In this document: piece by piece, positions 9,122-16,670 of the stretch
Position numbering within the stretch: the stretch's first letter is position 1
Layout: each line of letters opens with the position of its first letter
NCBI RefSeq assembly: GCF_003425665.1
Contig: NZ_QQRQ01000005.1
Location: 1 to 64,000, forward strand
Source of the DNA: Evtepia gabavorous
GTDB lineage: Bacteria > Bacillota > Clostridia > Oscillospirales > Oscillospiraceae
Direction of reading: 5' to 3'
Length of the DNA: 64,000 bases
The notes under the pieces: generated by a model
The model's input: only the letters and a program-made list of their open reading frames with translations
Told to the model about the DNA's origin: nothing
Databases searched by the model: none
Translations under genes and position numbers: made by a program

Positions 9122-9513
9122 ATGCTTCCCGCCTCCTGTCGGTCCTCTTGCCTGTCCTGCCACCCCAGCGCCGCCGCGTCCAGCACCGCCTGCATGGGTT
9201 CTCCCTGCCACTCCAGTTCCACGGTCAGCGTCCGGGTTTCCTCCGTCCAAACCGCACCCAATACCCGCAGGTTTTCCTCCCCCGCCAGGGCCTCCGCGGC
9301 ATAGCTGGCCCCCAGTGCTCCCCGGGCCGAGGGCCGCGCCCGAGACAGCAGATACAGTCGGCTGCCCACCTCCGGCAGCAGGGGAAATCCGCCCCGACGG
9401 GCTGTGAGCAGAAAGAGAACCCGCTCCAGTACCCCTGCCCCGCCCGTGGCAAGGGCAAAGCCCCCCGCTCCATCGGGGCGGTAATCCCCTTCCCGCAGCT
9501 GGGTCACCGTCAT
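9118..9513 (-). CDS. gp25/GPW-like baseplate wedge protein (XkdS-like)
   Basis: 131 residues. The mid-segment LERVLFLLTARRGGFPLLPEVG and the following LYLLSR fit the lysozyme-like fold of the gpW/gp25 baseplate family. It overlaps both neighbours by 4 bases (start ATG at 9513). Position between spike-like and gpJ-like genes supports the call. Confidence 0.75.
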   Translation of the reverse strand: MTVTQLREGDYRPDGAGGFALATGGAGVLERVLFLLTARRGGFPLLPEVGSRLYLLSRARPSARGALGASYAAEALAGEENLRVLGAVWTEETRTLTVELEWQGEPMQAVLDAAALGWQDRQEDRQEAGSI

Positions 9514-9884
9514 CCCCTCACCTCCTGTCCCTGGAGCCACAGCGACCCCTCCACCTCCACCCTTCCCTGGAGCTGGATGGTCCCCTCCTTCGTCAGCCGA
9601 ATCCCCGCGCCTGGCGCCACGGAGATCCACACCTCTCCGGGCCGGATGCTTTCCTCCACCTGGCCACCCACCACGCAGGGGGCCTCCTCCGGCCCGCTCT
9701 TCACCACCAGCACCGTCTCTCCCCGGTCAGGAACCCAGTGATACCCGCCCGGCAGACAAACCCGAACCCGCCGGCGTTCCCCCGCCAGAGACACCCCCAC
9801 TGTGTCTCCGGATAACGTCACTTCTCCCCATTCTGCCCCAGGCTCCTGCAGCCGGGTTTCCTGCTGTCCTCTTGCCATCCACAT
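9510..9884 (-). CDS. Small baseplate/spike protein (gpV- or XkdR-like)
   Basis: 124 residues, almost all beta strands and glycines: an OB-like part (RVRVCLPGGYHWVPDRGETVLVV) followed by PCVVGGQ and short repeats such as GTIQLQGRVEVEGSLWL, typical of a spike beta-helix. AAGGAGG lies 7 bases before ATG 9884. Family is inferred from composition and position between the hub and gp25-like genes. Confidence 0.55.
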   Translation of the reverse strand: MWMARGQQETRLQEPGAEWGEVTLSGDTVGVSLAGERRRVRVCLPGGYHWVPDRGETVLVVKSGPEEAPCVVGGQVEESIRPGEVWISVAPGAGIRLTKEGTIQLQGRVEVEGSLWLQGQEVRG

Positions 9885-9907
9885 GAGATTGCCTCCTTTT
9901 CTCTCCT

Positions 9908-10858
9908 TTATAAAACCCCCTGAGGGTCTCCCAGCACCAGGGTGGTCTCATGCCCCAGTTCCCCCAGGCAGACCCGGCTCTCTCGCACCCGATACGTTCC
10001 ATTCCCGCTCCATCCCGTTCGGGTCAGCCGCACCAGGTCCCCTGGCCAGGCGGCAAAGGGCAGCGCCACCGTCACTTCTATGACCAGCCTCTCCGCCGCC
10101 GACCGGTCCAACTGGAACTTCGCCTGATACCGCCGGGCCTGAAAGCCGGTGTCCTTAGGCAGCAAAATCACCCGGCTGCACTGGCCTCCCCGCCGCCGAA
10201 AGTCCTCATTGAACTCTGTCTGCCGGGTCCACCCCGTCACATCTTTTACCGTGACCTGGGACAATACCCCATACCGCTGGTCCCGCCGGACCACCCTCGT
10301 CACCGGCGCGGTCTCATCCAGCGCCGCCGGGGTTTTATCCTCCCAGGGGTGGAGCGCCAGCTTCCCCGCCCGGGTAAACCGCGGTGTCACGCCTGCATAG
10401 TAACGGGCAAATGTATACAGGACCTTCCAGCAGCTGCTCCCCGAAGCCACCGAAAAGCCCTGTACCGCCGGCAGCGACACTGCTTTTTCCAGTCCAACTC
10501 CATAGGGGGTGACATACCGCCGCAGAATTTCCGCCAGCGTCGCCTGTCCATAGTCCGCCGCCTCCGCCTGATTGTCCAGCAGCAGCGCCTGGAGCCCCCG
10601 CCCTGTGATCTCTGCCACACATCCAGCCGGAGACCACTGGGTTTCACATTCGTCAATCACCCCGAAAAACAGCGTCTCCCCCTTCTCGGTCACCCGCAGC
10701 CGGGTTCCATCGGCCAGCCGGCTCTCCTGCCCCGCCGACCACAGCGTCTTCACCCAAACGCTGTCACAAGGGGTGCCAAGCCCATAGTTCAGCCGCCAGG
10801 CCACCGGCGTGGGCAAGGTGTACTCCGTCCCGTCATAGCAAAGCATGGTCCATTCCAT
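9908..10858 (-). CDS. Tail hub protein (XkdQ/YqbQ-like)
   Basis: 316 residues resembling the XkdQ/gpD-like hub of contractile tails. N-terminal beta domain (GTRLRVTEKGETLFFGVIDE), then the segment GRGLQALLLDNQAE that is typical of this family, then a domain reading a small cavity fold (SSCWKVLYTFARYYAGVTPRF). It follows the LysM protein by 4 bases, as xkdQ follows xkdP. Confidence 0.75.
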   Translation of the reverse strand: MEWTMLCYDGTEYTLPTPVAWRLNYGLGTPCDSVWVKTLWSAGQESRLADGTRLRVTEKGETLFFGVIDECETQWSPAGCVAEITGRGLQALLLDNQAEAADYGQATLAEILRRYVTPYGVGLEKAVSLPAVQGFSVASGSSCWKVLYTFARYYAGVTPRFTRAGKLALHPWEDKTPAALDETAPVTRVVRRDQRYGVLSQVTVKDVTGWTRQTEFNEDFRRRGGQCSRVILLPKDTGFQARRYQAKFQLDRSAAERLVIEVTVALPFAAWPGDLVRLTRTGWSGNGTYRVRESRVCLGELGHETTLVLGDPQGVL

Positions 10859-10862
10859 TCCC

Positions 10863-11447
10863 TCACCCCCTCACCCGCAGACGCTGTCCCGGCTGGATCA
10901 CATTGGGATTCTTGATCTGCGGATTCAACACCAACAGTTCCCCCAGGGTCATGCCCCAGGCCCGCGCAATGCCCCACAGGGTCTCCCCCGAGACCACCGT
11001 GTGATACACCGCTGCCTCTGACACTTCCCCTCCCGCTGTCTGTCCGCCGCCTCCCGCCTCTGGACGGACAGGCTCCAGCTGCTCCCGGTACCGGTCATTG
11101 TCCTCCCAAAACGTGAAGGTATACCGTACATAGTCCTGCCTTGGCTCTTGGGCCAGGGTCAAGTCCACAAAGTACGCCTTGGCACTCTGCCATACAGGAT
11201 GGATCAAGGTCCCCGGTCCGCTGTGATAGAACACAGAGGCCAGCTTCTTAAACTCCTCATAGGCGCCTGCCCCGTAAAATTCCCCCTCTCCCTTCATCAC
11301 CCGCCGGCCCAGCCCCAGGTCCTGCATGGCATACCGTCCAAAGGGCACCTTGTGAACCGCCACCTTTCGCACATACTGAATGGTATAGGTTCTCGGGTTG
11401 TGGGGCCAGACATAGCTCTTATACTGCATCGGCGTCAGTTCCACCCT
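10863..11447 (-). CDS. LysM tail protein (XkdP-like)
   Basis: 194 residues. The first ~120 resemble the XkdP/YqbP N-terminal domain (QYKSYVWPHNPRTYTIQY, FYHSGPGTLIHPVWQSAKAYF); the last ~45 are a LysM repeat (VVSGETLWGIARAWGMTLGEL...QPGQRLRVRG) that binds peptidoglycan. GTG at 11447 was chosen because AAAGGAG precedes it by 8 bases; this also clears the stop of the gene upstream. In PBSX the tape measure gene lies immediately upstream of xkdP; here a 156-residue protein does. Confidence 0.75.
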   Translation of the reverse strand, partial: RVELTPMQYKSYVWPHNPRTYTIQYVRKVAVHKVPFGRYAMQDLGLGRRVMKGEGEFYGAGAYEEFKKLASVFYHSGPGTLIHPVWQSAKAYFVDLTLAQEPRQDYVRYTFTFWEDNDRYREQLEPVRPEAGGGGQTAGGEVSEAAVYHTVVSGETLWGIARAWGMTLGELLVLNPQIKNPNVIQPGQRLRVRG

Positions 11448-11467
11448 GCCGTCTCCTTTCTCTCTAG

Positions 11468-11938
11468 TCAATAGAGGAAAAATCCCCCGTCATACCGCCG
11501 GGCATCCCGCTGCACCGCCCGGTCCAATTCTCCCCAATCGGCTGTCGTTCTCTGCTCCAGGGATTCCGTCAACGCAAAAGGCGTCACTTCCCGTCCTCCC
11601 ATTGCCGCCTGGGCGATCTGTCTGGCCTGTCCCAGCTGCGCGTACAGCGACCACCCCTCCGGCCGGGGCCGTACTTGTTCCGTCAGGCTGACCATCTCCT
11701 GCGCCGCCTGCTCTATGGTCTCCAGCACATCCTCTCCCCCGGTCCGCCGGCGTTCCTCCAGACTCCACGCCTCCGCAGCAGCCCCACGCTGTCCTGCGTC
11801 TGGTGCCGGAGCCGTCTCCCGTTCCCTGTCTTCCGGGAGAAATTCGTTTTCTCTCCCTCTCCTCGGCCAACGGGGCAGTCCCAACGCAGATTCCCACTCC
11901 TCCTCTTCCGCCAACAGGGTCTCCAAATAATCAATCAC
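11468..11938 (-). CDS. Unrecognised 156-residue protein in the tape-measure slot
   Basis: GTG start at 11938 overlaps the stop of the frameshifted chaperone by 8 bases. The protein is acidic and charged, with a disordered middle (RERETAPAPDAGQRGAAA) and helical segments (EDVLETIEQAAQEMVSLTEQV; SLYAQLGQARQIAQAAM). It has no hydrophobic helices, coiled-coil length or repeats expected of a tape measure. By position it replaces xkdO. It may be a very short ruler, or a remnant retained for another purpose; no family was recognised. Confidence 0.55.
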   Translation of the reverse strand: MIDYLETLLAEEEEWESALGLPRWPRRGRENEFLPEDRERETAPAPDAGQRGAAAEAWSLEERRRTGGEDVLETIEQAAQEMVSLTEQVRPRPEGWSLYAQLGQARQIAQAAMGGREVTPFALTESLEQRTTADWGELDRAVQRDARRYDGGFFLY

Positions 11939-12571
11939 AGGCCCCCTCCTTCAATGCCTGAAACCGGGCCCAGTCAAAGGTGGGATTCTCCTCCCGGACC
12001 ATCTCTCCCGTCTCCCGGCCGCACACCGGGCACCGGGCCCTCTCCGCCGCCTCCCGGCACTGAGGGCACAGCTGACGGGCCACTTCCTCTTCATCCAACA
12101 GAAGGTTGACCGCGCACCACAGGTAGTCCTCCTCCCTCATCGCCTTGGCCCGTTCCTCCGTCGGCAGCGCCCCAAAACATTTGAGCACATGCCACCGAAG
12201 GCGCTGCCGCGGCATGTGCTCCAGGCTTTTTTTAGCTGGTCCAGCCGGCTCCTCTCCAGTCCGGTCCCCAGACCCTCCTCCTGGTAAAACGCCATCCACC
12301 GGCGGGCCAGAGTTTCCACCTGGCCCACCGTCAGCCTGTGCAGAACCTCCTCCCCGGACCCATACACCGGACGCCCCCGGCGAACCACCGCCCGGGCCAC
12401 CAGGCAGGCGTTGGAGCACAGCGCCCGGTCTCTGTCCTCCCCCGCCAGCGCTGTCGCCTCCCGCCGGGCCTCCAGAACCTCCTGGGCCGTCAGCAGCCGC
12501 AGCTGGACCCCGCCCGGCAGCCGCTGCCGGGGGGAGGCGGTCAGAATTCGCAGCCAATCAGGGCTCTTCAT
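11931..12571 (-). CDS. Tail assembly chaperone, -1 frameshift fusion product
   Basis: Read from ATG 12571 to the slippery A7 run at 12227-12233 and then in the -1 frame to the stop at 11931. The product has about 115 + 98 residues. The first part (MKSPDWLRIL..., EVLHRLTVGQVETLARRWMAFY) is XkdN-like. The second part (MREEDYLWCAVNLLLDEEEVARQ) carries a zinc-ribbon pattern CPQC-x8-CPVC. Phage tail chaperones of the G/GT type are made in this way; the fused C-domain normally recruits the tape measure. The start overlaps the tube gene by 4 bases. Confidence 0.8.
12137..12571 (-). CDS. Tail assembly chaperone, short in-frame product (XkdN-like)
   Basis: The unshifted frame gives 144 residues. After the slippery site the last ~29 residues (AWSTCRGSAFGG...) are low-complexity and basic, as expected of an out-of-frame tail. 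This is the abundant G-type product; the fusion entry describes the GT-type product. Confidence 0.75.
   Translation of the reverse strand: MKSPDWLRILTASPRQRLPGGVQLRLLTAQEVLEARREATALAGEDRDRALCSNACLVARAVVRRGRPVYGSGEEVLHRLTVGQVETLARRWMAFYQEEGLGTGLERSRLDQLKKAWSTCRGSAFGGMCSNVLGRCRRRNGPRR
12184..12233 (-). promoter_or_regulatory. Programmed -1 ribosomal frameshift element
   Basis: Minus strand: slippery heptamer A-AAA-AAA (12227-12233; zero-frame codons CTA AAA AAA GCC), a 5-base spacer GCCTG, then an 11-bp perfect stem GAGCACATGCC (12211-12221) with GGCATGTGCTC (12184-12194) around a ~16-base loop. Slippery site, spacer and stem match the canonical layout. Confidence 0.85.
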
Positions 12572-12957
12572 AATGCTGTCTCAATCCTCCTCCCCGCCAT
12601 TACCGTGACCTTTTCCACCACAGCGGCGCCCAGCGTGCCGCTCTCTCCAATCTTGCTCCACTGACACCCGCTGTAAATCACCCGCCGGTCCGGCTTGCAG
12701 ATCACCAGACTGAAATCCTCCAGGTCATGGAAATGAATCCCGTCTGCCAAAGCCTCATCCGTGGCATAGATTCGGGTGAGCTCCAACACATGCCGGCTCT
12801 GTCCCGGAATTGTGGCCACCGGTTCTCGTTCTCCAAAGGCCTCCACCGTGGTGCTGGACTTGGTGGACTGGGCCGTATAGCTCTGAACCACCGCCACTTT
12901 TTTCCCATCCACCTCCAGATAGATGTCACTGCTGGTGGGAATCAAATTTGCCGCCAT
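12568..12957 (-). CDS. Phage tail tube protein (XkdM-like)
   Basis: 129 residues, nearly all beta, resembling the XkdM/DUF2001 tube subunit: SSDIYLEVDGKKVAVVQSY at the start and GCQWSKIGESGTLGAAVVEK near the end. It sits between sheath and chaperone genes as in PBSX and forms the inner tube of the contractile tail. Confidence 0.8.
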   Translation of the reverse strand: MAANLIPTSSDIYLEVDGKKVAVVQSYTAQSTKSSTTVEAFGEREPVATIPGQSRHVLELTRIYATDEALADGIHFHDLEDFSLVICKPDRRVIYSGCQWSKIGESGTLGAAVVEKVTVMAGRRIETAL

Positions 12958-12973
12958 ATCCTAACCCCCCCTG

Positions 12974-14020
12974 TCACACGGTGATCTGGGCGCTCAGCCA
13001 GATCTGATTGAGTCCATGGGCCACCGTAAAGGAAAAGGTCACCAGGCACACCGTGGGCGCCTCCTCCAGCGGCTGGACGGTAACCTCTCCATACCCCGTG
13101 ATGATCTCCGAGGCCAGCTTCCGCTCCAGCTCCAAAATCACCTGGGAGCGTACCGCCCCCCGGGTCTGGGCCGTGTTTTTGGCCCGGGGAAACTTGGCCC
13201 GCAGGGCATTTCTCACCCCGGGGATGACATCGTCCACCACCAAAATTGTGGTCAGCTCCCGCCATGTGCTGTCGGAAACGCCTCCGGTGGTGGTCCGAGT
13301 GGTCACGCCGCGGACCACCGAACACACGCCGCCCGCCAGCTCCACCGGGGTCACACCCCCCTGGAGCAGCGTGTCCAGTTCACTCTCCCCATAGCGGAGC
13401 GCCAGGCCGGGAATCCCCCGCAGCTCCACGCCGCCCAGGGGAAGGGCGGGGTCTCCCTCTCCACAGATGGCCCCGGCCACCGCCGCCGCCACCAGCGCAC
13501 CGCCTGCCTCTTCCGATATCCCCGGTGCCACCAGCACCACCCGCTCGCTGTTGAGTTCCTTGGCCCGGGCCACCAGCTGACTGACGGATTCCTCCGCCCC
13601 GCCAGGCACCACCGCGATCCGCTCCCGACGGACCTGGGCATCCGCCAGCACCTGGTCCCGCAGCGCCTGCTGGACAGACAGCGTCTGGCTGTCGCAGACC
13701 ACCACCTTGACCGACTCCTGTTCTCCCAACAGCGCAAAGGCCGCCGGATAGTCCGCCTCCTCTTCCACTGGAACCGCCAGCACCCGGGCCGCCCCGTTGG
13801 CCATGAGGAGCTTCACCAGCGCGGTCAGAGCATCCTCTTTCCCAAACGTGGTCTCCGCCTCCTCATAGCGGCCCAAATCATACAGTTTCCCCGGGGTTCC
13901 CCCCTGGCTCCGGGCCGCCACGGCAGCCCACCCCCGGCGGGCCGCTCCACTGACCACTGCCGAGGCCGCATAAACCGAGTACACCCCCGGCCGTTCATGG
14001 GTTGTCACCATACTGCTCAC
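12974..14020 (-). CDS. Phage tail sheath protein (XkdK-like)
   Basis: 348 residues, somewhat short for a sheath subunit. It opens with THERPGVYSVYAASA (the usual ..RPGVY start), has a Rossmann-like middle (VVCDSQTLSVQQALRDQVLA; VVLVAPG) and ends with the family-typical C-terminus (STWRELTTILVVDDV, RSQVILELERKLAS). GTG at 14020 overlaps the upstream stop (GTGA) and has GGAGAGG about 7 bases before it; ATG at 14011 is the alternative. Confidence 0.85.
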   Translation of the reverse strand: MSSMVTTHERPGVYSVYAASAVVSGAARRGWAAVAARSQGGTPGKLYDLGRYEEAETTFGKEDALTALVKLLMANGAARVLAVPVEEEADYPAAFALLGEQESVKVVVCDSQTLSVQQALRDQVLADAQVRRERIAVVPGGAEESVSQLVARAKELNSERVVLVAPGISEEAGGALVAAAVAGAICGEGDPALPLGGVELRGIPGLALRYGESELDTLLQGGVTPVELAGGVCSVVRGVTTRTTTGGVSDSTWRELTTILVVDDVIPGVRNALRAKFPRAKNTAQTRGAVRSQVILELERKLASEIITGYGEVTVQPLEEAPTVCLVTFSFTVAHGLNQIWLSAQITV

Positions 14021-14517
14021 AGCGTCACCTCTCCTCTCACCGTAAAGCCCTCCAATTCTCCGCTCTCCTCCATTCCTGCCACCAGCATGCCCCGGCACAC
14101 CGCCTGGAGCTTGCCCCAGAACATCCCGCTGGCCTGGTCGAAGGCAGTCTCCCCCGCGGACCACTTCTCCACAGCGAATCCCGCCGGTCCCCGTTCCATC
14201 AGCGCCTGTGCCACCTGCTCCAGCAGGGCCTGGCAGCCTGACTCCCCTGCCGCCTCTGGGCTGTAAAGGGTCACCCCAAACTTCACCGTGATCCGCCGCC
14301 CATACCGCTCGGTCCATTGCCGGGCCGCCGGATCATAGGTCTGCCCCAGATAGTTCTGAAAGCCGGACGCGCCGGCCTCCACCTCCTTGACCTGTACCAC
14401 CGCCACCGGCGTCTTCCGCCCCTTCCAGACCTCCTTGGGCCAGGCGGAGAGGGCCTCAATGCCCGCCTCCGCCAGAAATGCGGTCATCGCCTGCCGAATC
14501 GTGGCCAACGTCGTCAT
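14017..14517 (-). CDS. Tail-terminator/completion protein by position (XkdJ-like)
   Basis: 166 residues: TTLATIRQAMTAFLAEAGIE, a central segment with VAVVQVKEVEAGASGFQNYL, and RRITVKFGVTLYSPEAAGE. The position directly before the sheath and the mixed alpha/beta pattern suit a tail terminator, but no signature motif was recognised. Confidence 0.5.
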   Translation of the reverse strand: MTTLATIRQAMTAFLAEAGIEALSAWPKEVWKGRKTPVAVVQVKEVEAGASGFQNYLGQTYDPAARQWTERYGRRITVKFGVTLYSPEAAGESGCQALLEQVAQALMERGPAGFAVEKWSAGETAFDQASGMFWGKLQAVCRGMLVAGMEESGELEGFTVRGEVTL

Positions 14518-14852
14518 GTCACATCTCCCTCCTGCCTGACCAGAACGGCCCGCCAATAGATCCGCTCCCGTCCCGCCTCCACGGCGCTCACGTTCCGCAC
14601 CCCATAGAACCTCTCCCCCTGCTGCAAAACCCAGTCTCCCGGTTGTTCCTCCAGCGGAAGACTTGCCTCTGCCAGGCACAGCACCATTTCCTGCCGGCGC
14701 AGGCCCAAATCCGTGGGCACAAACTGCCGCGCCTCCCCCAGCAGAGGACGCAGCACCGCCCGCCCCGTCCCCACGATCTCTCCGTCCCGCCACAGGGTCA
14801 CCGTCTGGCCATACCGGGCCGCAATGGCTTGAAAACTGCCGGCAAAGCTCAT
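14514..14852 (-). CDS. Head-closure/connector protein (YqbH/XkdH-like by position)
   Basis: 112 residues, mostly beta: an opening helix (FAGSFQAIAARYGQTVTLW) then a barrel-like domain (LPLEEQPGDWVLQQGERFYGVRNV) typical of head-tail stoppers. ATG at 14852 overlaps the upstream stop by 4 bases. Confidence 0.55.
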   Translation of the reverse strand: MSFAGSFQAIAARYGQTVTLWRDGEIVGTGRAVLRPLLGEARQFVPTDLGLRRQEMVLCLAEASLPLEEQPGDWVLQQGERFYGVRNVSAVEAGRERIYWRAVLVRQEGDVT

Positions 14853-15232
14853 CCCTCCACCTCCAAAAAGGCAAAACACCCGTCCTGTACATAGGGCTCC
14901 ATCAGCCGCTCCGCCTGGCTTTGTAGGCTCCTGGCACAGGCGTCTCCCGTCCGGTCCTCCCGGGCCCGCACCGTCAGGTCCCCGGCGGAAAAGGACAGCG
15001 GCGTGGGCTGACTCTGCTCCAAAGCCCCTGTCATTCCTGCCAGCGCCGTCCAGGCACTGGCCACCACCAATAGGTCCTGGCAGTCCTCTTCCGTCACATC
15101 CTCCCGTAGGCGCCCCAGCCACTGCTCCAACGCGCCGCCGCACAGGATGGAGAGGACGTTCTCCTCTCCATCCGTCAGTTCCCGTCCGGCAAAGCACAGG
15201 GCCACCTCCAACACTGCCTGCCGAGAAATCAT
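14849..15232 (-). CDS. Head-tail adaptor protein (YqbG-like by position)
   Basis: 127 residues, helical (RQAVLEVALCFAGRELTDGEE; CQDLLVVASAWTALAGMT), directly after the capsid gene. This is the place and fold class of the first head-tail connector (DUF3199-type) in PBSX-like phages. Its start overlaps the capsid stop by 4 bases. Confidence 0.55.
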   Translation of the reverse strand: MISRQAVLEVALCFAGRELTDGEENVLSILCGGALEQWLGRLREDVTEEDCQDLLVVASAWTALAGMTGALEQSQPTPLSFSAGDLTVRAREDRTGDACARSLQSQAERLMEPYVQDGCFAFLEVEG

Positions 15233-16278
15233 CCTTCTTCCCCCGCTGTCCCGATCTGAAGCACCTTAGAGGCCGGCTGAAACACCTTGGCAAATCCAGA
15301 AATCGAGGTGATGGCCGCCCGCTCCAGCTGCCGGTCAATGAGCTTGTCATACTCCACCAGCACCTCACTGCCCCGGACCAGCTCTAAGGCATACTGCCTG
15401 TCCAAACCAATGATGGTCCCGGAGGGCACCGCGCTGCTTCGGAGCAGGGTGGCCCCCATGGGGGTTACCAGCTTTCCCGTTCCCTGGAAGGCCAGCCCCG
15501 CCGTGCTGTCCTGCATCTCCTCCAGCTTGAGGATTTGGGCCATGGCGTCGCCCACCAGCAGGGTATTCATGGTATAGGGGTCAAACTGACTCCAAAAGTC
15601 CACCAGCGCGTCATAGCTCAGGGTCCCCGCTGTCCCGGCGATGGGCTTGGTCCCCACGGTGTACTGATCGGCGCCGTTCTTGTTGCCGTCCCCGTTGCAA
15701 ATCACGTCAATGGCGTCGGCCACATGCATCCGGTTGATGTAGGCGCCGATCTGCCGCAGGGTGACCGAGAACAAATCCAGCCGCTGGAACTGGATGGCCT
15801 CATAGGAGGCCACCAGCATCCGGCCCCGCTTGTGCAGCTTCACCAGGTTTTCCTGGGCGCTCACCCGGGTCTCCGGGATCATCGCCCCCTCCGCCACCAT
15901 TTTCAGGGATTTCTCCTCCTCCGTGGGGGTGGAGGCGATGGAACGGTAATCCATCCCGCTGATCCGGGTTTCCGCCGCTGTCATCAGGGGCAGAATATTG
16001 TTCTCCTCCATTCCCTGTCGCACCGCCCGGGCCACATATTCCGGGAAAAGCACCGCCGATTCCCAGCTGGCAAAGAACTTGGACACCACATCGGAGTCCG
16101 CCCCCTTCACCTTAATGTCAAACCGTTTCAGCTGCCGCTGAAAGGCATCCAAATGCTCCAGCGGCGTCCCCTTGTACTGCTCCGAGGGGTCACACTTCTC
16201 CAGCACCTTGGTAAAGGACCGCCCCGCTTCGCTGTACATCCCCTTGTCCAGCTTCACCGTCTCAAACTGATATGCCAT
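15229..16278 (-). CDS. Phage major capsid protein
   Basis: 349 residues with HK97-fold features: E-loop-like region, GMDYRSIASTPTEEEKSL, the spine-helix region RQIGAYINRMHVADAIDVI, and the A-domain end TNTLLVGDAMAQIL followed by RSSAVPSGTIIGLDRQYALEL. Xkd-like capsid genes sit at this place after the protease. It forms the DNA-containing head; whether heads of normal size are built is unknown. Confidence 0.85.
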   Translation of the reverse strand: MAYQFETVKLDKGMYSEAGRSFTKVLEKCDPSEQYKGTPLEHLDAFQRQLKRFDIKVKGADSDVVSKFFASWESAVLFPEYVARAVRQGMEENNILPLMTAAETRISGMDYRSIASTPTEEEKSLKMVAEGAMIPETRVSAQENLVKLHKRGRMLVASYEAIQFQRLDLFSVTLRQIGAYINRMHVADAIDVICNGDGNKNGADQYTVGTKPIAGTAGTLSYDALVDFWSQFDPYTMNTLLVGDAMAQILKLEEMQDSTAGLAFQGTGKLVTPMGATLLRSSAVPSGTIIGLDRQYALELVRGSEVLVEYDKLIDRQLERAAITSISGFAKVFQPASKVLQIGTAGEEG

Positions 16279-16300
16279 ACATCCCGTCTCCTTTCACGCC

Positions 16301-16651
16301 TCACAGGAACAACCCCATGGTTTTTTCCTCTGTGTTCAGGTTCACCACCAGGCAGGCTCTGCCCGTCTCCCCGGTCTGTTCCGGGCGCAGGCCCCCGGCT
16401 CCGTCGGTCACCAGCCGGTTCCACCCCAGCACCGGGGCGGGGGACCCGCTGTACTTCACCCGGACATATCCCCGGATTTGCACCGCGGCGTGATTGTTCC
16501 GTTTGTTCAGCACCACGCCCACCGGCGCCACGCCGCCGTTGGCGTTGCGCACGGTGTCATTGCCGTCCATTCCCGCGATGCCTCCGGTGGTCACCGCTAC
16601 CGCCTTCATGGTTACCACCATGCTTCCCATGCCGCCAAACTCCACACTCAT
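16301..16651 (-). CDS. Small head decoration-like protein
   Basis: 116 residues, beta-rich with many Gly/Val (GGVAPVGVVLNKRNNHAAVQIRG), just before the capsid gene. The pattern resembles capsid-decoration (gpD/DUF2190-like) proteins, but the call rests mainly on place and composition. Confidence 0.5.
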   Translation of the reverse strand: MSVEFGGMGSMVVTMKAVAVTTGGIAGMDGNDTVRNANGGVAPVGVVLNKRNNHAAVQIRGYVRVKYSGSPAPVLGWNRLVTDGAGGLRPEQTGETGRACLVVNLNTEEKTMGLFL

Positions 16652-16670
16652 GCTGTTCTCCTCCCTTTCT

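Noticed and set aside
11931-12571. Chaperone region as a frameshifted pseudogene
   Set aside because: The crossover carries a perfect slippery site, spacer and stem-loop, and tail chaperones are normally made this way.
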